Position numbers and translations under genes: made by a program. From an uncultured Verrucomicrobiales bacterium (GTDB lineage Bacteria; Verrucomicrobiota; Verrucomicrobiae; Limisphaerales; CANJSG01): a stretch of 15,754 bases of DNA. Numbering within the stretch: the first letter of the stretch is position 1; each line of letters starts with the position of its first letter. Shown here piece by piece: positions 6,092 to 15,382 of the stretch. The notes beneath the pieces were generated by a model. The model made no database searches, was not told the DNA's origin, and saw only the letters and a list, made by a program, of their open reading frames with translations. The DNA lies in NCBI GenBank assembly GCA_946480965.1, contig CAMLMI010000078.1, positions 1 through 15,754 of the forward strand, given 5' to 3'.

Positions 6092-7107
6092 GATTCGCCG
6101 AGACCGTCGGTCGGGTCGGCGATCCGCGCAAACAGGATCACGCCGGCCCCGGTCTGGGTCAGGTTGGTGATCGTGGCTTGGACGTTGCGCCCGATGAAGA
6201 GGTGCGCGCCGGTCACGACGACCATGGTGCCGTCGGGCAGGTAGCCGATGCCCTGGCCCTTCTCGCGGCCTTCGCGGGTGATGCGCAGATCCACCTCGTC
6301 GCCGGGCAGGATCTGGGTCTTCAGATTGGCGGCCAACTCGGCGAGGTTGATGGACTTGACGGACTGGAGAATGGCGACGCGGGCGAGGTTGGCGTCGTTG
6401 GTCACGAGCTTGGCCCCGAGCGTGGCGGAGAGGAGGACGAGCTTGCCGTCCACGCTGGGTTCCTCGGGGAAATCTCCCTCGTGGATCTTCACGTCGGTGA
6501 TCGGGTTCGACTGGAGCTTGCGGAGCATGTCCAGGCCGCGCTGGCCGCGTGCGCGGACGGCGGGATCGACCGAGTCGGCCACGATCTGGAGCTCGTGCAG
6601 CACGAAGCGCGGGACAACCAGGCGACCTTCGACCACGTTGGATTCGACGAGGCTGGCGATGCGGCCGTCGATGATGGCGCTGGTGTCGAGGACGAAGAGG
6701 CTGTCGGGCTTGGTCTGCGAGGCGAAGCGCACGTAGGGCACGATGAGGCTGAAATCCTCCTTGTTGCTGCGCATGGAGATGATCATGCCGAGGTAGGAAA
6801 AGCCGAGGAACAACCCCAGCCGGATGACCCAGCGGAGGTTCGCGTCCACGAAGTCGAACAACCCCGAGCGGTCCACCATCCAGGCCATGGCGGTGCCGAT
6901 GGCGATGCCGGCGGTGGCGGCGGAAAAGGCGCGGATCGAGAAGCCCTTCAGCATCAGATCAAAGGCCACGACCAGCCCGCCGAAGCCGAAGCCGACGGCG
7001 ATGCCCAGGCCGGGCTGCTGCACCAGCTCGGGACGCACTTGGCTGATCGAGAAGCCTCCCAGGGTGCAGAGTCCCCAGAAAAACAGGCGTATGACCCAAT
7101 GGTTCAT
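6025..7107 (-). CDS. Membrane-anchored PIN-TRAM domain protein (YacL-like)
   Basis: The 360-residue protein has four hydrophobic segments (about 4-23, 35-52, 62-77 and 95-112). A cytoplasmic PIN nuclease-like domain follows (about 136-255), then a TRAM domain (about 264-330). Acidic PIN residues are in place: Asp141 in VLDTSAIIDGR, Glu172 in HELQ, Asp220 in SVDGKL and Asp238 in TNDANL. The TRAM segment reads GDEVDLRITREGREKGQGIGYLPDGTMVVV in broken form and is an expected RNA-binding fold. This matches Bacillus YacL-type proteins in order and length; their role is poorly known but RNA cleavage at the membrane is a reasonable inference. The last ~25 residues are Ser/Pro/Ala-rich and overlap the DUF2007 start. 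ATG 7107 is preferred; GTG 7122 is an in-frame alternative. Confidence 0.9.
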   Translation of the reverse strand: MNHWVIRLFFWGLCTLGGFSISQVRPELVQQPGLGIAVGFGFGGLVVAFDLMLKGFSIRAFSAATAGIAIGTAMAWMVDRSGLFDFVDANLRWVIRLGLFLGFSYLGMIISMRSNKEDFSLIVPYVRFASQTKPDSLFVLDTSAIIDGRIASLVESNVVEGRLVVPRFVLHELQIVADSVDPAVRARGQRGLDMLRKLQSNPITDVKIHEGDFPEEPSVDGKLVLLSATLGAKLVTNDANLARVAILQSVKSINLAELAANLKTQILPGDEVDLRITREGREKGQGIGYLPDGTMVVVTGAHLFIGRNVQATITNLTQTGAGVILFARIADPTDGLGESWNSKPSSAPSAPPRPTSSVAA

Positions 7108-7200
7108 GAGTATTCCAAACACCGATACATCGGCAGAAACGGAAAGGGACTGAGCCGGGAATGCACTGCCGTGTTCCGGCAGCCTCGCGTGGCCCGGAAT

Positions 7201-7239
7201 TCAAAGAAGAACGGCGGCCCCATCGCTGGGGCCGCCGTT
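7201..7239 (-). terminator. Rho-independent-type terminator of the beta-strand-repeat gene
   Basis: A perfect 12-bp stem (AACGGCGGCCCC at 7210-7221 with its complement at 7228-7239) closes a 6-nt loop. Read on the minus strand the stem is followed by CTTCTTTGA, a pyrimidine/T-rich tail. It starts 25 bp after the stop of the gene ending at 7264, which identifies the gene it serves. It also shields the PIN-TRAM gene starting at 7107 from read-through. Confidence 0.85.
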
Positions 7240-7263
7240 GTGCCTGCGGCGAGGATCGCCGGG

Positions 7264-10200
7264 TCAAGGCTGGAGGATCAGGAAGAACGCCTGGGGCGTT
7301 TCCGGGTTGATCGCGTTGGTGATGCTGAAGGCGCCGGTGCCAGTGAAGTTGCCGGTGCCGATCTGGGTCCACTCCGCCACCGGCAGGGCGACGTTCTGCG
7401 AGGTCAGCAACTGGTAGGCGGCGTTCGGCGTGCCGCCAGAGCCGCTGATGATCGCGTTGCCGTCCTCGACGACGATGGTCTCGATCTCGGCCGGATCGGA
7501 CGCGACAGGATCGCCCACCACCTTCAGGACGCCGGTTGTAGCCAGGGCGCTGGTGTCCCAGGTCTGCCCTTCGCCGGGGATGGCGGGTTCGATGGCGGTG
7601 AAGGCGCCGCTGTAGGCGGGAGCCTCGAACAGCTTGAGGTCTCCCGCCGGCAGCGGCCCGCCGATGTTCAACCGCAGCACGCCGCCGTAGGCGATGGAGG
7701 CGCTGCTCACCAGCACGTCGTTGGTGGACGTGGACGGGTCGAGGTCCATCTGGTTGGTGCCCGACAGGCTGACCGCTCCGCTGACGGTCAGTCGGCCGAT
7801 GGCCTCGATGCCGGGCGAGAGCGTCGCTCCGGTGGCGGCGGACAGTTCGCCGGTCAGCAGGCCGTTGCCCCGGAGGGTCTGGCCGGCTCCGAGCGCGAGC
7901 CTGTCGTCCGCGTCGCGCGCGGAGGCGTCGAGGATCGCGTTGGCCGCGATGGTGATGAGGCGGCTCTGGGTCAAGGCACCGGGCCCGGTCAGGGCGAGCG
8001 TGCCGCCGTTGACGGTGGTGACACCCGTGTGGGTGGAGGCGACGCCGAGGTTCATCACCGCCGCGCCGTTCTTCACGAGGCCACCGGTGCCCCCGAACGT
8101 CGGGCTGTTGAGGGTGAGCGAAGTGCCGCCGACGTTGAAGAGGCAGTCGCCGACCAGCGTGACGGGACCGACGATCGTGTTGGCGCCGGAACCGTTGTTG
8201 ATCGTGGTGGTGGTGCCGTCGCCGTTCAGGGTGAAGACCTTGTCCCATTGCGTGCCGCTGGCCCAGAGCTGGAGCGTGGCGCCGGCACGGACGATCAACG
8301 CCTTGGTCGGATCGCCCATCGACGAGGTGGTGGTCTCGAACGCCAGCAGTCCCGCCTGGATGTCGATGTCGCCGATGCCGGCATCGAAGGCCACGCCGAC
8401 GAAGGAGACCTGGTTGCTGCCCACCTTGGTGATCTTGTAGGGCAGTCCTCCGGAGCTGAGCGAGGCGCCCGCGCCGCGGAAGTCCCAACGACCGGGGTTG
8501 CCGCCTGCGGTCCAGTTGCCCGGTCCGCCGAAGGTGACGTCGCCGACCAGCGTGGCCGTGCGGATGGCGTTCTGCTGGGCGACGGTGCCGCTGTTGATGA
8601 TGACGCCCTGTCCGTCCGCGCCCGCGCCGGCTAGGATCAGCGGTTCGGTGCCAATGTTGAGCGCATTGGCGTTCAGGCCGGCGCCGCCCAGGTCGAGCGA
8701 GCCCTGGTTCGTCAGGATCGTGCTGCCGGTGGTGCTGCCCAACGCGGTGTTGTGGCCGATGCGGAGGACGCCCCGATCGACGATCACGTCGCCGTTGAAG
8801 CTGTTCGCAGTGGTCAGGGTCAACGTGCTGGTTCCCTGCTTCACGATCCCGCCGTCGCCGCCGATGGAGCCGCCGCCGCCGATGGAGAAGCTGTTGGTCG
8901 CCGAGTTGTTGGTGATGGCCGTCGGGGACACCGTGAGACCATCGGGAATGGTCAGGCCGGTCACGACGCCTTCGGTGTCGTCGAACAAAGCGGTGTCGCC
9001 GTTGTAGAAACGGTCGGTCTGGGTGGTCGCCAGGTTCCGCCAATTGCTGGAGAGCGAATCCCAGACGCCGCTGGTGGTGGAGATCCACTGCATGTTCGCG
9101 CCGGAACCGCCGTTGAAGCGGACCTTCACCTGGCCGGGCGTGGCCGTGTCGATGACCACGTTGTAGTGCGTGCCGGCGACCACGGGATTGAAGCTGCCCG
9201 AGATGGTGCCGGTGTAGTTGATGAGGAGGTATTCGCTGCCGAGTCCGGGAAGCTGGTTGAAGCCGACCGCAAGGGTGGTGTTGTTCAGCGTGAGGTTGCC
9301 GTTGAGCGTGAGCGTATCGGGCTGGCCGAGCAACGTGTCCACCTCGAAGGCGAGTTCTCCGCCCGGAGCCATTTCCAGGTTGTTGTTGATCGTGCTGGAG
9401 CCGACGACGTTCACGCCGCCCACCACCAAACGGCCCGCGACCGACAGGGGACCGCTGAGCGTCACCGGGGCATCGGCCGCCACGCCCAAGGCGAGCGTCG
9501 TGCCGGTCGCGGTGGTGATCGGGCTGGTGCCGGTGAACCCGTCATCGAGGACCAAACCGCCGCCGCTGAGGAGCGTGGGGCCCGTGTGGGTGGCCGCGCC
9601 GGCCAGGGTCAACGTGCCCGCGCCCTGCTTGGTGAACATGCCCGTGCCCTGGATGCTGGCATTCAGGACGAGATCGCCGGCCTGGTTGAAGATCAGCGTG
9701 GCGTTGTTGGTGAGGTTGAGGATGGAGACCCGTCCGTTGTCGCCGCCGTCGCCGAACTGGAGCGTGCCCTGGTTCACGGCGACCCGGCTGAACAGGCTAA
9801 GGCCGCCATTGGCCAGCACGAGCGAACCGGCCCCGTTCTTGGTCAGCGCCCCGGCTCCGGCCACGTAGCCGTCGCCGCCGAAGACGTAGTTCAAGGTGCC
9901 GTTCTCGACGACCACGGTGGAAGGGCCGACCGCGCCGACCAAAGTGACGTTGCCCGTCGTGGCCGTGTCGTCGAACCGGGCCTGCCCGTTCACGGGGAAC
10001 AGGATCGGGGCACCGCCGACGCTCTTCCAGTTGGCCGTCAGGTCGTCCCAGTTGCCGTCCGTCGAACCGGTCCAGGTGGCGCGCAGGTCCGTGACCGGGC
10101 CGCTGGTGAGCCGGAGAACGACCGAGTTGCCGGAGTCGATCAAGGAGCCGGCGAAGGCCGGTGTCGCGGCCGGCAAGGTGCCGAGCTGCAGCCCGGCCCC

Positions 10201-11670
10201 GGAGCCGGCCTCGTAGGAGACGATCACGAAATCCGCCGGGTATTCGGGAATGGCGGGCAGCTCGGTGATGTGGACGGTGCCCGCCTGCGCGTCGAGATTG
10301 GTCGCCACGAGGACCGGGGTGGCGCCTTTGACGGGCACGCGCAGGACGGCGTCGTTCAACGCGAGCGTGTTCAAACCGCCTCCGGGCGAACCGACCGCGT
10401 TGGAGACCGTGAGCGAACCGCCCAGCGTGATGTTGACCGCGCTGTTGCCGCCGCCGGGAACGAGTTCGTTGGCCCAGACGGAGCCGCCGGCGATGTTGAG
10501 CGTGCCGTTCACCGCCGCCGCCGCGCCGGTGGCGCGGGCCAACCGCAGCGTGTTGTTCACGACGACCTTCGCGCCGGAGCCGAAGAGCCCGTTGTGGTTG
10601 ACGTTGAGCGTGCCGCTGACGACGCCCACGGCGTTGTCGGCGTTCTGGTAGCCGATCTCGAAGGTGTTCACGTCCACCACGCCCGCGCCGACGGTCATGT
10701 TGCCGGTCGCACCGCCGCCGCCCGCGGCGGTCTGGCCGCGGCCGAGGAAGAGAGTTTCCACCAGCAGGTCCACCGTGCCGTCTCCCAGATTGATGGTGCC
10801 GGTGGTGGGATTGCCGCTGCCGCCCTGCGCGCCGTTGTCGCCGAAGCCGACCAAACCGGCGCGGCTGGTTCCGTCCGAACCGCGCAGCGTGAAGGACGGC
10901 AGGGAGAGGTTCGCGCCGAAGCTCATGTTGCCCTGCTGCTTCTGGCCGCCAATCCGGATCGAGTCCGCGAACAGCGTGGTCGCCTGCCCGAGCGTGAGGA
11001 ACGAGACCGAGCCGTTGCCGTTGTTGTTGCTGCTGTTGTCGCCGACCAGGAGCTGCGGAGCTCCGCCCGAAAGGGTGATGTGGTTGGTCCGTGCCAGGAT
11101 CAACGTGCCCATGTTGCGGTTGAAGGCACCGCCGGTGCCTTGGCCGACGAGAATGCGGCCGATCATGGCGTCGAAGGTGGCCAATCCGGAAAGATCCAGC
11201 GTGGCGCGGCGGGTGCCGTTGGCCGTCCCGTGTGGCTGGCGGATGGCGAGGTTGCCCGCAGGATTCGCGAGGCTGAGCCTGCCTTCGCCCGTGATCAACG
11301 CTTGGACGACGGTTTCGGGATTGGCCTGCCCATCGGTGCCGACATACATCACGTTCCCGCCCGCATCGGCGCCGTTCAGGGTCAACGTGCGGCCCGCGTC
11401 GATCTGCGTGGTGTGGACGCCGTTGGTCTGGCCGTAGGTGAGCGAGAGAATGGTGAAGTCCGCCGAGACGGTGTTGGGAATGTCCGCGCCGGCGTCGAAG
11501 AACCGCGCGTTGTCTTCCGCGCCCGGGGGCGTGGCGAGGGACCAGTTGGCCCCGGTGGACCAGAACGAGTTGGATCCTCCGGCCCACTCGATGGCGGCGG
11601 CGTGGAGAACCGGAGCGAGACAACCGGCCGAGGCCAGCAGTCCGAGGAGCTTCTTGTGGCGATGTGTCAT
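7264..11670 (-). CDS. Giant secreted protein with autotransporter-associated beta-strand repeats
   Basis: The 1468-residue product has a Sec-type signal peptide (MTHRHKKLLGLLASAGCLAPVLHA, cleaved near 24-26) and is rich in Gly, Asn, Thr, Ala and Leu with almost no charge clusters, as expected of a long beta-helix. Segments matching the autotransporter-associated beta-strand repeat are visible at about 603-641, 675-710, 935-970 and 1193-1228 (patterns such as LTKNGAGSLVLANG and GTGMFTKQGAGTLTLAG). Three related openings of the form W-x-x-G-x-W-x-x-x-x-N-W followed by FDD/FFD occur at about 28, 530 and 860 and divide the protein into three blocks. There is no C-terminal autotransporter barrel; instead it ends in a small module (about 1395-1468, ending AWTQ-like EWTQIGTG and FFLILQP). 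An extracellular adhesin or surface role is inferred. The start at 11670 is set by the signal peptide. Confidence 0.85.
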   Translation of the reverse strand: MTHRHKKLLGLLASAGCLAPVLHAAAIEWAGGSNSFWSTGANWSLATPPGAEDNARFFDAGADIPNTVSADFTILSLTYGQTNGVHTTQIDAGRTLTLNGADAGGNVMYVGTDGQANPETVVQALITGEGRLSLANPAGNLAIRQPHGTANGTRRATLDLSGLATFDAMIGRILVGQGTGGAFNRNMGTLILARTNHITLSGGAPQLLVGDNSSNNNGNGSVSFLTLGQATTLFADSIRIGGQKQQGNMSFGANLSLPSFTLRGSDGTSRAGLVGFGDNGAQGGSGNPTTGTINLGDGTVDLLVETLFLGRGQTAAGGGGATGNMTVGAGVVDVNTFEIGYQNADNAVGVVSGTLNVNHNGLFGSGAKVVVNNTLRLARATGAAAAVNGTLNIAGGSVWANELVPGGGNSAVNITLGGSLTVSNAVGSPGGGLNTLALNDAVLRVPVKGATPVLVATNLDAQAGTVHITELPAIPEYPADFVIVSYEAGSGAGLQLGTLPAATPAFAGSLIDSGNSVVLRLTSGPVTDLRATWTGSTDGNWDDLTANWKSVGGAPILFPVNGQARFDDTATTGNVTLVGAVGPSTVVVENGTLNYVFGGDGYVAGAGALTKNGAGSLVLANGGLSLFSRVAVNQGTLQFGDGGDNGRVSILNLTNNATLIFNQAGDLVLNASIQGTGMFTKQGAGTLTLAGAATHTGPTLLSGGGLVLDDGFTGTSPITTATGTTLALGVAADAPVTLSGPLSVAGRLVVGGVNVVGSSTINNNLEMAPGGELAFEVDTLLGQPDTLTLNGNLTLNNTTLAVGFNQLPGLGSEYLLINYTGTISGSFNPVVAGTHYNVVIDTATPGQVKVRFNGGSGANMQWISTTSGVWDSLSSNWRNLATTQTDRFYNGDTALFDDTEGVVTGLTIPDGLTVSPTAITNNSATNSFSIGGGGSIGGDGGIVKQGTSTLTLTTANSFNGDVIVDRGVLRIGHNTALGSTTGSTILTNQGSLDLGGAGLNANALNIGTEPLILAGAGADGQGVIINSGTVAQQNAIRTATLVGDVTFGGPGNWTAGGNPGRWDFRGAGASLSSGGLPYKITKVGSNQVSFVGVAFDAGIGDIDIQAGLLAFETTTSSMGDPTKALIVRAGATLQLWASGTQWDKVFTLNGDGTTTTINNGSGANTIVGPVTLVGDCLFNVGGTSLTLNSPTFGGTGGLVKNGAAVMNLGVASTHTGVTTVNGGTLALTGPGALTQSRLITIAANAILDASARDADDRLALGAGQTLRGNGLLTGELSAATGATLSPGIEAIGRLTVSGAVSLSGTNQMDLDPSTSTNDVLVSSASIAYGGVLRLNIGGPLPAGDLKLFEAPAYSGAFTAIEPAIPGEGQTWDTSALATTGVLKVVGDPVASDPAEIETIVVEDGNAIISGSGGTPNAAYQLLTSQNVALPVAEWTQIGTGNFTGTGAFSITNAINPETPQAFFLILQP

Positions 11671-11736
11671 AACGTGTTCCCGAAAGATTCTGCGCACGCC
11701 GGGTGGCGGTGGCAGCAGGGTGTGTTGATGGGACTC

Positions 11737-11786
11737 TTGAACAGTGCGCGGCTCCGGCGGCGCGTGATACCTAGATGTTTGTTCAA
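11737..11786. promoter_or_regulatory. Divergent control region with TTGAACA/TGTTCAA inverted pair
   Basis: The 184-bp gap 11671-11854 separates the divergent starts of the two large secreted-protein genes, so it must carry both promoters. TTGAACA (11737-11743) is mirrored by TGTTCAA (11780-11786). The pair might be an operator, or chance. No convincing paired -35/-10 boxes were recognised. GGGAA lies 8 nt before the ATG at 11670 as a weak ribosome site. Confidence 0.25.
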
Positions 11787-11854
11787 TGGTGCATCCGCCC
11801 GCGCCCTCCATGCTGGCCGCGTCCCACGACACGCTTTCCGTTCATTGGACCACT

Positions 11855-14800
11855 ATGTTTCGCCCTCTCCTTCCTCCGGCCGGCTTGCTGCCGCGCATCG
11901 TGGCGACGGCCTTCACGGCGCTGGTCTGTTGCGCGCCCGCGACGCTTTCGGCGGCGACGAATCTCAGCGTCTGGGTGCGCCCGGGCGAGGACGGCCGCTT
12001 GATCCGCCGGCCGGACACCCTCGGCAACCGGCTCCTGGACTACTCGATGGTGGGGTATCGCGGCGGGACGGTTCCTTTGCCGGAGGTTGCGGTGAAGGCG
12101 ACTCTGTCTCCCCGGGCCGGTGACGACGGCGCAGCCATCCAGGCCGCCATCGACCAGGTTTCCGCTTTGCCGTTGGGCGCCGATGGATTTCGCGGTGCGG
12201 TGCTGCTGGCGGCCGGCGAATACCAGATCGCCGGCACGCTCCGGATCAACACCAGCGGCGTGGTGCTGCGCGGCGCGGGCGACGGCACCAACGGCACGAT
12301 CCTGCGCGCCACCGGCACGGGGCAGCGCTCGTTGATCCAGGTCGGCGGTTCCGGCTCCGCTTCGACCGTGAACGGCACGACCCACGCGATCGCCGAGCCC
12401 TACGTGCCGGTCGGCGCGATCAGCTTCCTCGTGGACAGCACCGCAGGACTGGCCGTCGGCGACCGCGTGATGGTGCGGCGGAACGCCAACGCCGCTTGGA
12501 TTCAAGCCCTGGGCATGGACCAGTTGTGCTGCGCGCCGGACGTGAACGCGTGGTCCCCCGCCGGCTATTCACTGGACTTCGACCGCGTCATCGCCCGCAT
12601 CGAGGGAAACCGGATCACGCTCGACGCGCCGATCACCTGCGCGATCGAAGAGCGCTACGGTGGCGGCACGATCCGCAAGTTCACCTGGAGCGGCCGCATC
12701 CGGAACGTCGGTGTCGAACACCTGCGCGGCGAATCGGACCACGTGTCCGCCACCGACGAGGACCACGCCTGGATTTTCGTGCAGTTCAACAAGGTGGAGG
12801 ACGCCTGGGCCCGGAAGATCACGGCGCGGCATTTCGGCTTCGCCTGCGTCGCGTTCTACGCCGGCACGCGACGGGCCACCGCGTTGGACTGCTCCTCGCT
12901 GGAGCCCAGGTCGCAGGTCACCGGCGGACGCCGCTACGCCTTCGTGATGGACGACTGCCAGCTCGCCCTCGTGCGGGGCTGCCGCACGCAAGACGACCGC
13001 CACCAGTTCGTCACCCAGTCGCTCACCACGGGGCCCAATGTCTTCGTGGACGGCGTGAGCGATTCGGCCCGGTCGGACGCCGGTCCGCACCATCGTTGGG
13101 CCACGGGCGCGCTGTGGGACAACATCACGGTGAACGGCCACGCCTTGAACGTGCAGAACCGGGGCAACCTCGGCTCGGGCCACGGCTGGGCGGGCGGGAA
13201 CTGCGTGGTCTGGAACAGCGGCGCGAGCGGCGGCTTCGTCGTGCAGAATCCGCCGACCGCGCGCAACTGGCTGATCGGCTCCACGGGCACGATCAAGAAC
13301 GGCACCGTCCATGTCGGCCCGCACGATCCCGGCACCTACGATTCGCACGGCACGAACGTCTTCCCCAACAGCCTCTACGTTTCGCAGGTCCAAGACCGCC
13401 TGTCTGCGCCGTCGCTGGAAACGCGCGAGTATCGCCTGGGGGACATCGACGGCTTCGATCCGTCGGTGCCGACCGGCGACCCGGTGGCGGTGGACGCGGC
13501 TTGGCGAACGGCGGCGATCGCGGCGACGGGCGATCTTCCCGGCCGGGGCTTCGACGCGCTCTCCGGCATCCAGTGTGTGCCGTTCACCTTTGACTTCCAA
13601 CTGGCCACGAACGAATGCGTCGTCTCGGCGGAGCTGCATCTCGCCCTGCGCGCCGGTTCGCCCTCCAACGCCTCGAACCGGATCTTCATCGACGCCACGA
13701 CCAACTCGGTCGCGTTCTCCGATCTCGGCTGGATTCCTCTCGGCACGGGAACCAACACTGTCGTGCGGACGCTCGAATTGAATCCGCATTTGTCCCGGCT
13801 GGCCGATGGCCGCTTGAACCTAGCCGTCCAAGGCGACGTGGCGATCGATTGGGCGATGCTGGATCTGCGGACCGCGCCGCTCACCAACACGACAACGCAG
13901 GTCATCCTTCCCGCCGCCGACGCCCATGTGCGCGGCGGAGCTTCGGCCGGAGCCAACTTCGGCTCGGAAACGGTGCTCACCTTGAAGGAGGACAGCTCGG
14001 CCGATTTCCGGCGTCGCGCGTTGCTGCGCTGGGATCTGGGCGCGGTCACCGGCGAGGTGCTGCACGCGGCGATCCGGCTCACGCCGGTGTTTGTCGGCTT
14101 CAACGGCCTGGAACATTGCGCCGCCGTGGGGGACGGAGCCGATTGGAGCGAAACCGCCGTGACGTGGGGCAATCGCCCGGCGGCGGGACGGCGGTTCGCT
14201 TCGTGGATTCCACGGACGGGGCAAGCGGTGGAGATTCCCGTGACGCCCCAGGTCGTGGAGTCTCTGCGCAGCGGCGGAGACTTTTCCGTGGAACTCTTTT
14301 CCCTGACCGACGCCGGAGGCGACGGCGGCGCGGACTACGCCTCGCGCGAACATGCGGATGCCTCCGCGCGCCCGCAGCTCGTGCTCGCGTTCGCCGCTCC
14401 GCCGGTTCCGGCGACGAACGAATGGAACCTGCTGAAGGCGGATGTCGGCGGTGCCGAACCGCCCGGCGGCAGCGGCGTGACCAACGGCATGTTGACCCTG
14501 GTCGGCGGCGGCAACGACATCTCGGGCACGGCCGACCAGTTCCACTTCACGCACGTGCCGTTGACCGGCGACTGCCAGGTGGTGGCCCGCGTCGTCTCGT
14601 TGGAGGCGTTGAACGCCTGGACCAAGTGCGGCGTGATGATCCGGGAAACCCTCGGTGCCCACTCGCCCCACGCCATGACCGTGGTCACGCCCGCCAACGG
14701 CGTGAACTTCATGTGGCGAAACACGTCGGGCGGCACCAGCAGCCACACCCAGGCGGACGCGCTGGCGGCTCCGGTCTATCTGCGTGTCGTCCGAACGGGA

Positions 14801-15187
14801 AACCTCTTCACGTCGTGGCATTCTGCGGATGGCTCCTCGTGGACCCCGATCGGATCGGCTCAGAGCATCCCGATGGCGTCTGTCGTCCATGCCGGATTCT
14901 GCCTCGCGTCGCACGTGGTCGGCTCGGTCGCGACGGCGCGGTTGGACCATGTGCAGATCTCGCGGCCGGCACCGTCTTCGCTCGTGGCGGACGGTTTGGC
15001 CGACGGCGCGTTCCGGCTCCGCATCGTCGATCCGGCCGGGCCGCTCCTGCTGCTCCAGAGCAGCACGAACCTGGTCCACTGGCGCGCCTTGGAGACGGTG
15101 CGGCCCAACGGGGCTCTTTCGCCTTGGACCGATCTGGCGTCCGAAGCCATGGACCTGAGATTCTATCGGGTATTGCCTTGGAACTGA
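11855..15187 (+). CDS. Secreted pectin-lyase-fold protein with DNRLRE/CBM96-like and DUF1349-like domains
   Basis: The 1110-residue product begins with a Sec signal peptide (MFRPLLPPAGLLPRIVATAF..., cleaved near ATLSA, 29-33), which fixes the ATG at 11855 rather than 11786. Residues of about 85-510 form a right-handed beta-helix of the pectate_lyase_3 type, opening with DDGAAIQAAIDQV and AGEYQIAGTLRI and containing GTIRKFTWSGRIRNVGVEHL. An unassigned beta-rich region follows (about 545-680). A DNRLRE/CBM96-like domain spans about 681-848 (ADAHVRGGASAGANFGSE, ALLRWDLGAV, DWSETAVTWGNRP). A concanavalin-like DUF1349-type domain spans about 856-1035 (KCGVMIRET, SWHSADGSSWTPIG). The last 65 residues are a C-terminal module (LLQSSTNLVHWRALE...RFYRV) widespread in secreted Verrucomicrobiota proteins. 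A polysaccharide lyase or surface glycan-binding role is inferred; no catalytic residues were assigned. Confidence 0.85.
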   Translation: MFRPLLPPAGLLPRIVATAFTALVCCAPATLSAATNLSVWVRPGEDGRLIRRPDTLGNRLLDYSMVGYRGGTVPLPEVAVKATLSPRAGDDGAAIQAAIDQVSALPLGADGFRGAVLLAAGEYQIAGTLRINTSGVVLRGAGDGTNGTILRATGTGQRSLIQVGGSGSASTVNGTTHAIAEPYVPVGAISFLVDSTAGLAVGDRVMVRRNANAAWIQALGMDQLCCAPDVNAWSPAGYSLDFDRVIARIEGNRITLDAPITCAIEERYGGGTIRKFTWSGRIRNVGVEHLRGESDHVSATDEDHAWIFVQFNKVEDAWARKITARHFGFACVAFYAGTRRATALDCSSLEPRSQVTGGRRYAFVMDDCQLALVRGCRTQDDRHQFVTQSLTTGPNVFVDGVSDSARSDAGPHHRWATGALWDNITVNGHALNVQNRGNLGSGHGWAGGNCVVWNSGASGGFVVQNPPTARNWLIGSTGTIKNGTVHVGPHDPGTYDSHGTNVFPNSLYVSQVQDRLSAPSLETREYRLGDIDGFDPSVPTGDPVAVDAAWRTAAIAATGDLPGRGFDALSGIQCVPFTFDFQLATNECVVSAELHLALRAGSPSNASNRIFIDATTNSVAFSDLGWIPLGTGTNTVVRTLELNPHLSRLADGRLNLAVQGDVAIDWAMLDLRTAPLTNTTTQVILPAADAHVRGGASAGANFGSETVLTLKEDSSADFRRRALLRWDLGAVTGEVLHAAIRLTPVFVGFNGLEHCAAVGDGADWSETAVTWGNRPAAGRRFASWIPRTGQAVEIPVTPQVVESLRSGGDFSVELFSLTDAGGDGGADYASREHADASARPQLVLAFAAPPVPATNEWNLLKADVGGAEPPGGSGVTNGMLTLVGGGNDISGTADQFHFTHVPLTGDCQVVARVVSLEALNAWTKCGVMIRETLGAHSPHAMTVVTPANGVNFMWRNTSGGTSSHTQADALAAPVYLRVVRTGNLFTSWHSADGSSWTPIGSAQSIPMASVVHAGFCLASHVVGSVATARLDHVQISRPAPSSLVADGLADGAFRLRIVDPAGPLLLLQSSTNLVHWRALETVRPNGALSPWTDLASEAMDLRFYRVLPWN

Positions 15188-15211
15188 GACCTCCGAACCA
15201 GGAAGGCGTTG

Positions 15212-15297
15212 TGGAGTGCGCCGGCCCGACGGCGCTTTGGTGAAGCCGCAAAGGACGAGGCAGCCGCGCCAAAGCGGTGTCGAGGAAACGCAGTCCA
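15212..15297. repeat. Inverted pair of 29-bp TGGAnTGCG...CGCTTTGG elements
   Basis: Bases 15212-15240 read TGGAGTGCG, a variable centre and CGCTTTGG. The reverse complement of 15269-15297 reads TGGACTGCG, a centre of the same length and CGCTTTGG. The two agree at 21 of 29 positions, with both ends conserved and the middle divergent. The forward copy can fold internally (GCGCCG with CGGCGC). The pair lies just after the stop at 15187. Bases 15188-15672 contain no supportable gene; this is the first of several repeat families in it. Confidence 0.6.
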
Positions 15298-15382
15298 AAG
15301 CATCTCCCCGTTCCGTTGCGCCATTATCGGGACTCGCGCAATGGAGTGGCAGAGATTGGGTCCCAGAAGTTCGCACGGTTTC

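Noticed and set aside
7107..7140. GCTA-type leaderless promoter for PIN-TRAM using TATCGG
   Set aside because: The box lies about 20 bases from the ATG, not 14-15, and no -35 candidate fits. It does not match the pattern seen at the three other genes.
6178..8634. 818-codon open frame on the + strand
   Set aside because: It is antisense to PIN-TRAM and to the 3' part of the repeat gene and crosses a perfect terminator hairpin. Its composition is that of a shadow frame.
8752..12123. 1123-codon open frame on the + strand
   Set aside because: It is antisense to the beta-strand-repeat gene and runs through the divergent control region into the next gene in a wrong frame. Its product is a Gly/Arg/Ala/Val/Glu mix with no signal, fold or motif; long open antisense frames are expected at this GC content.
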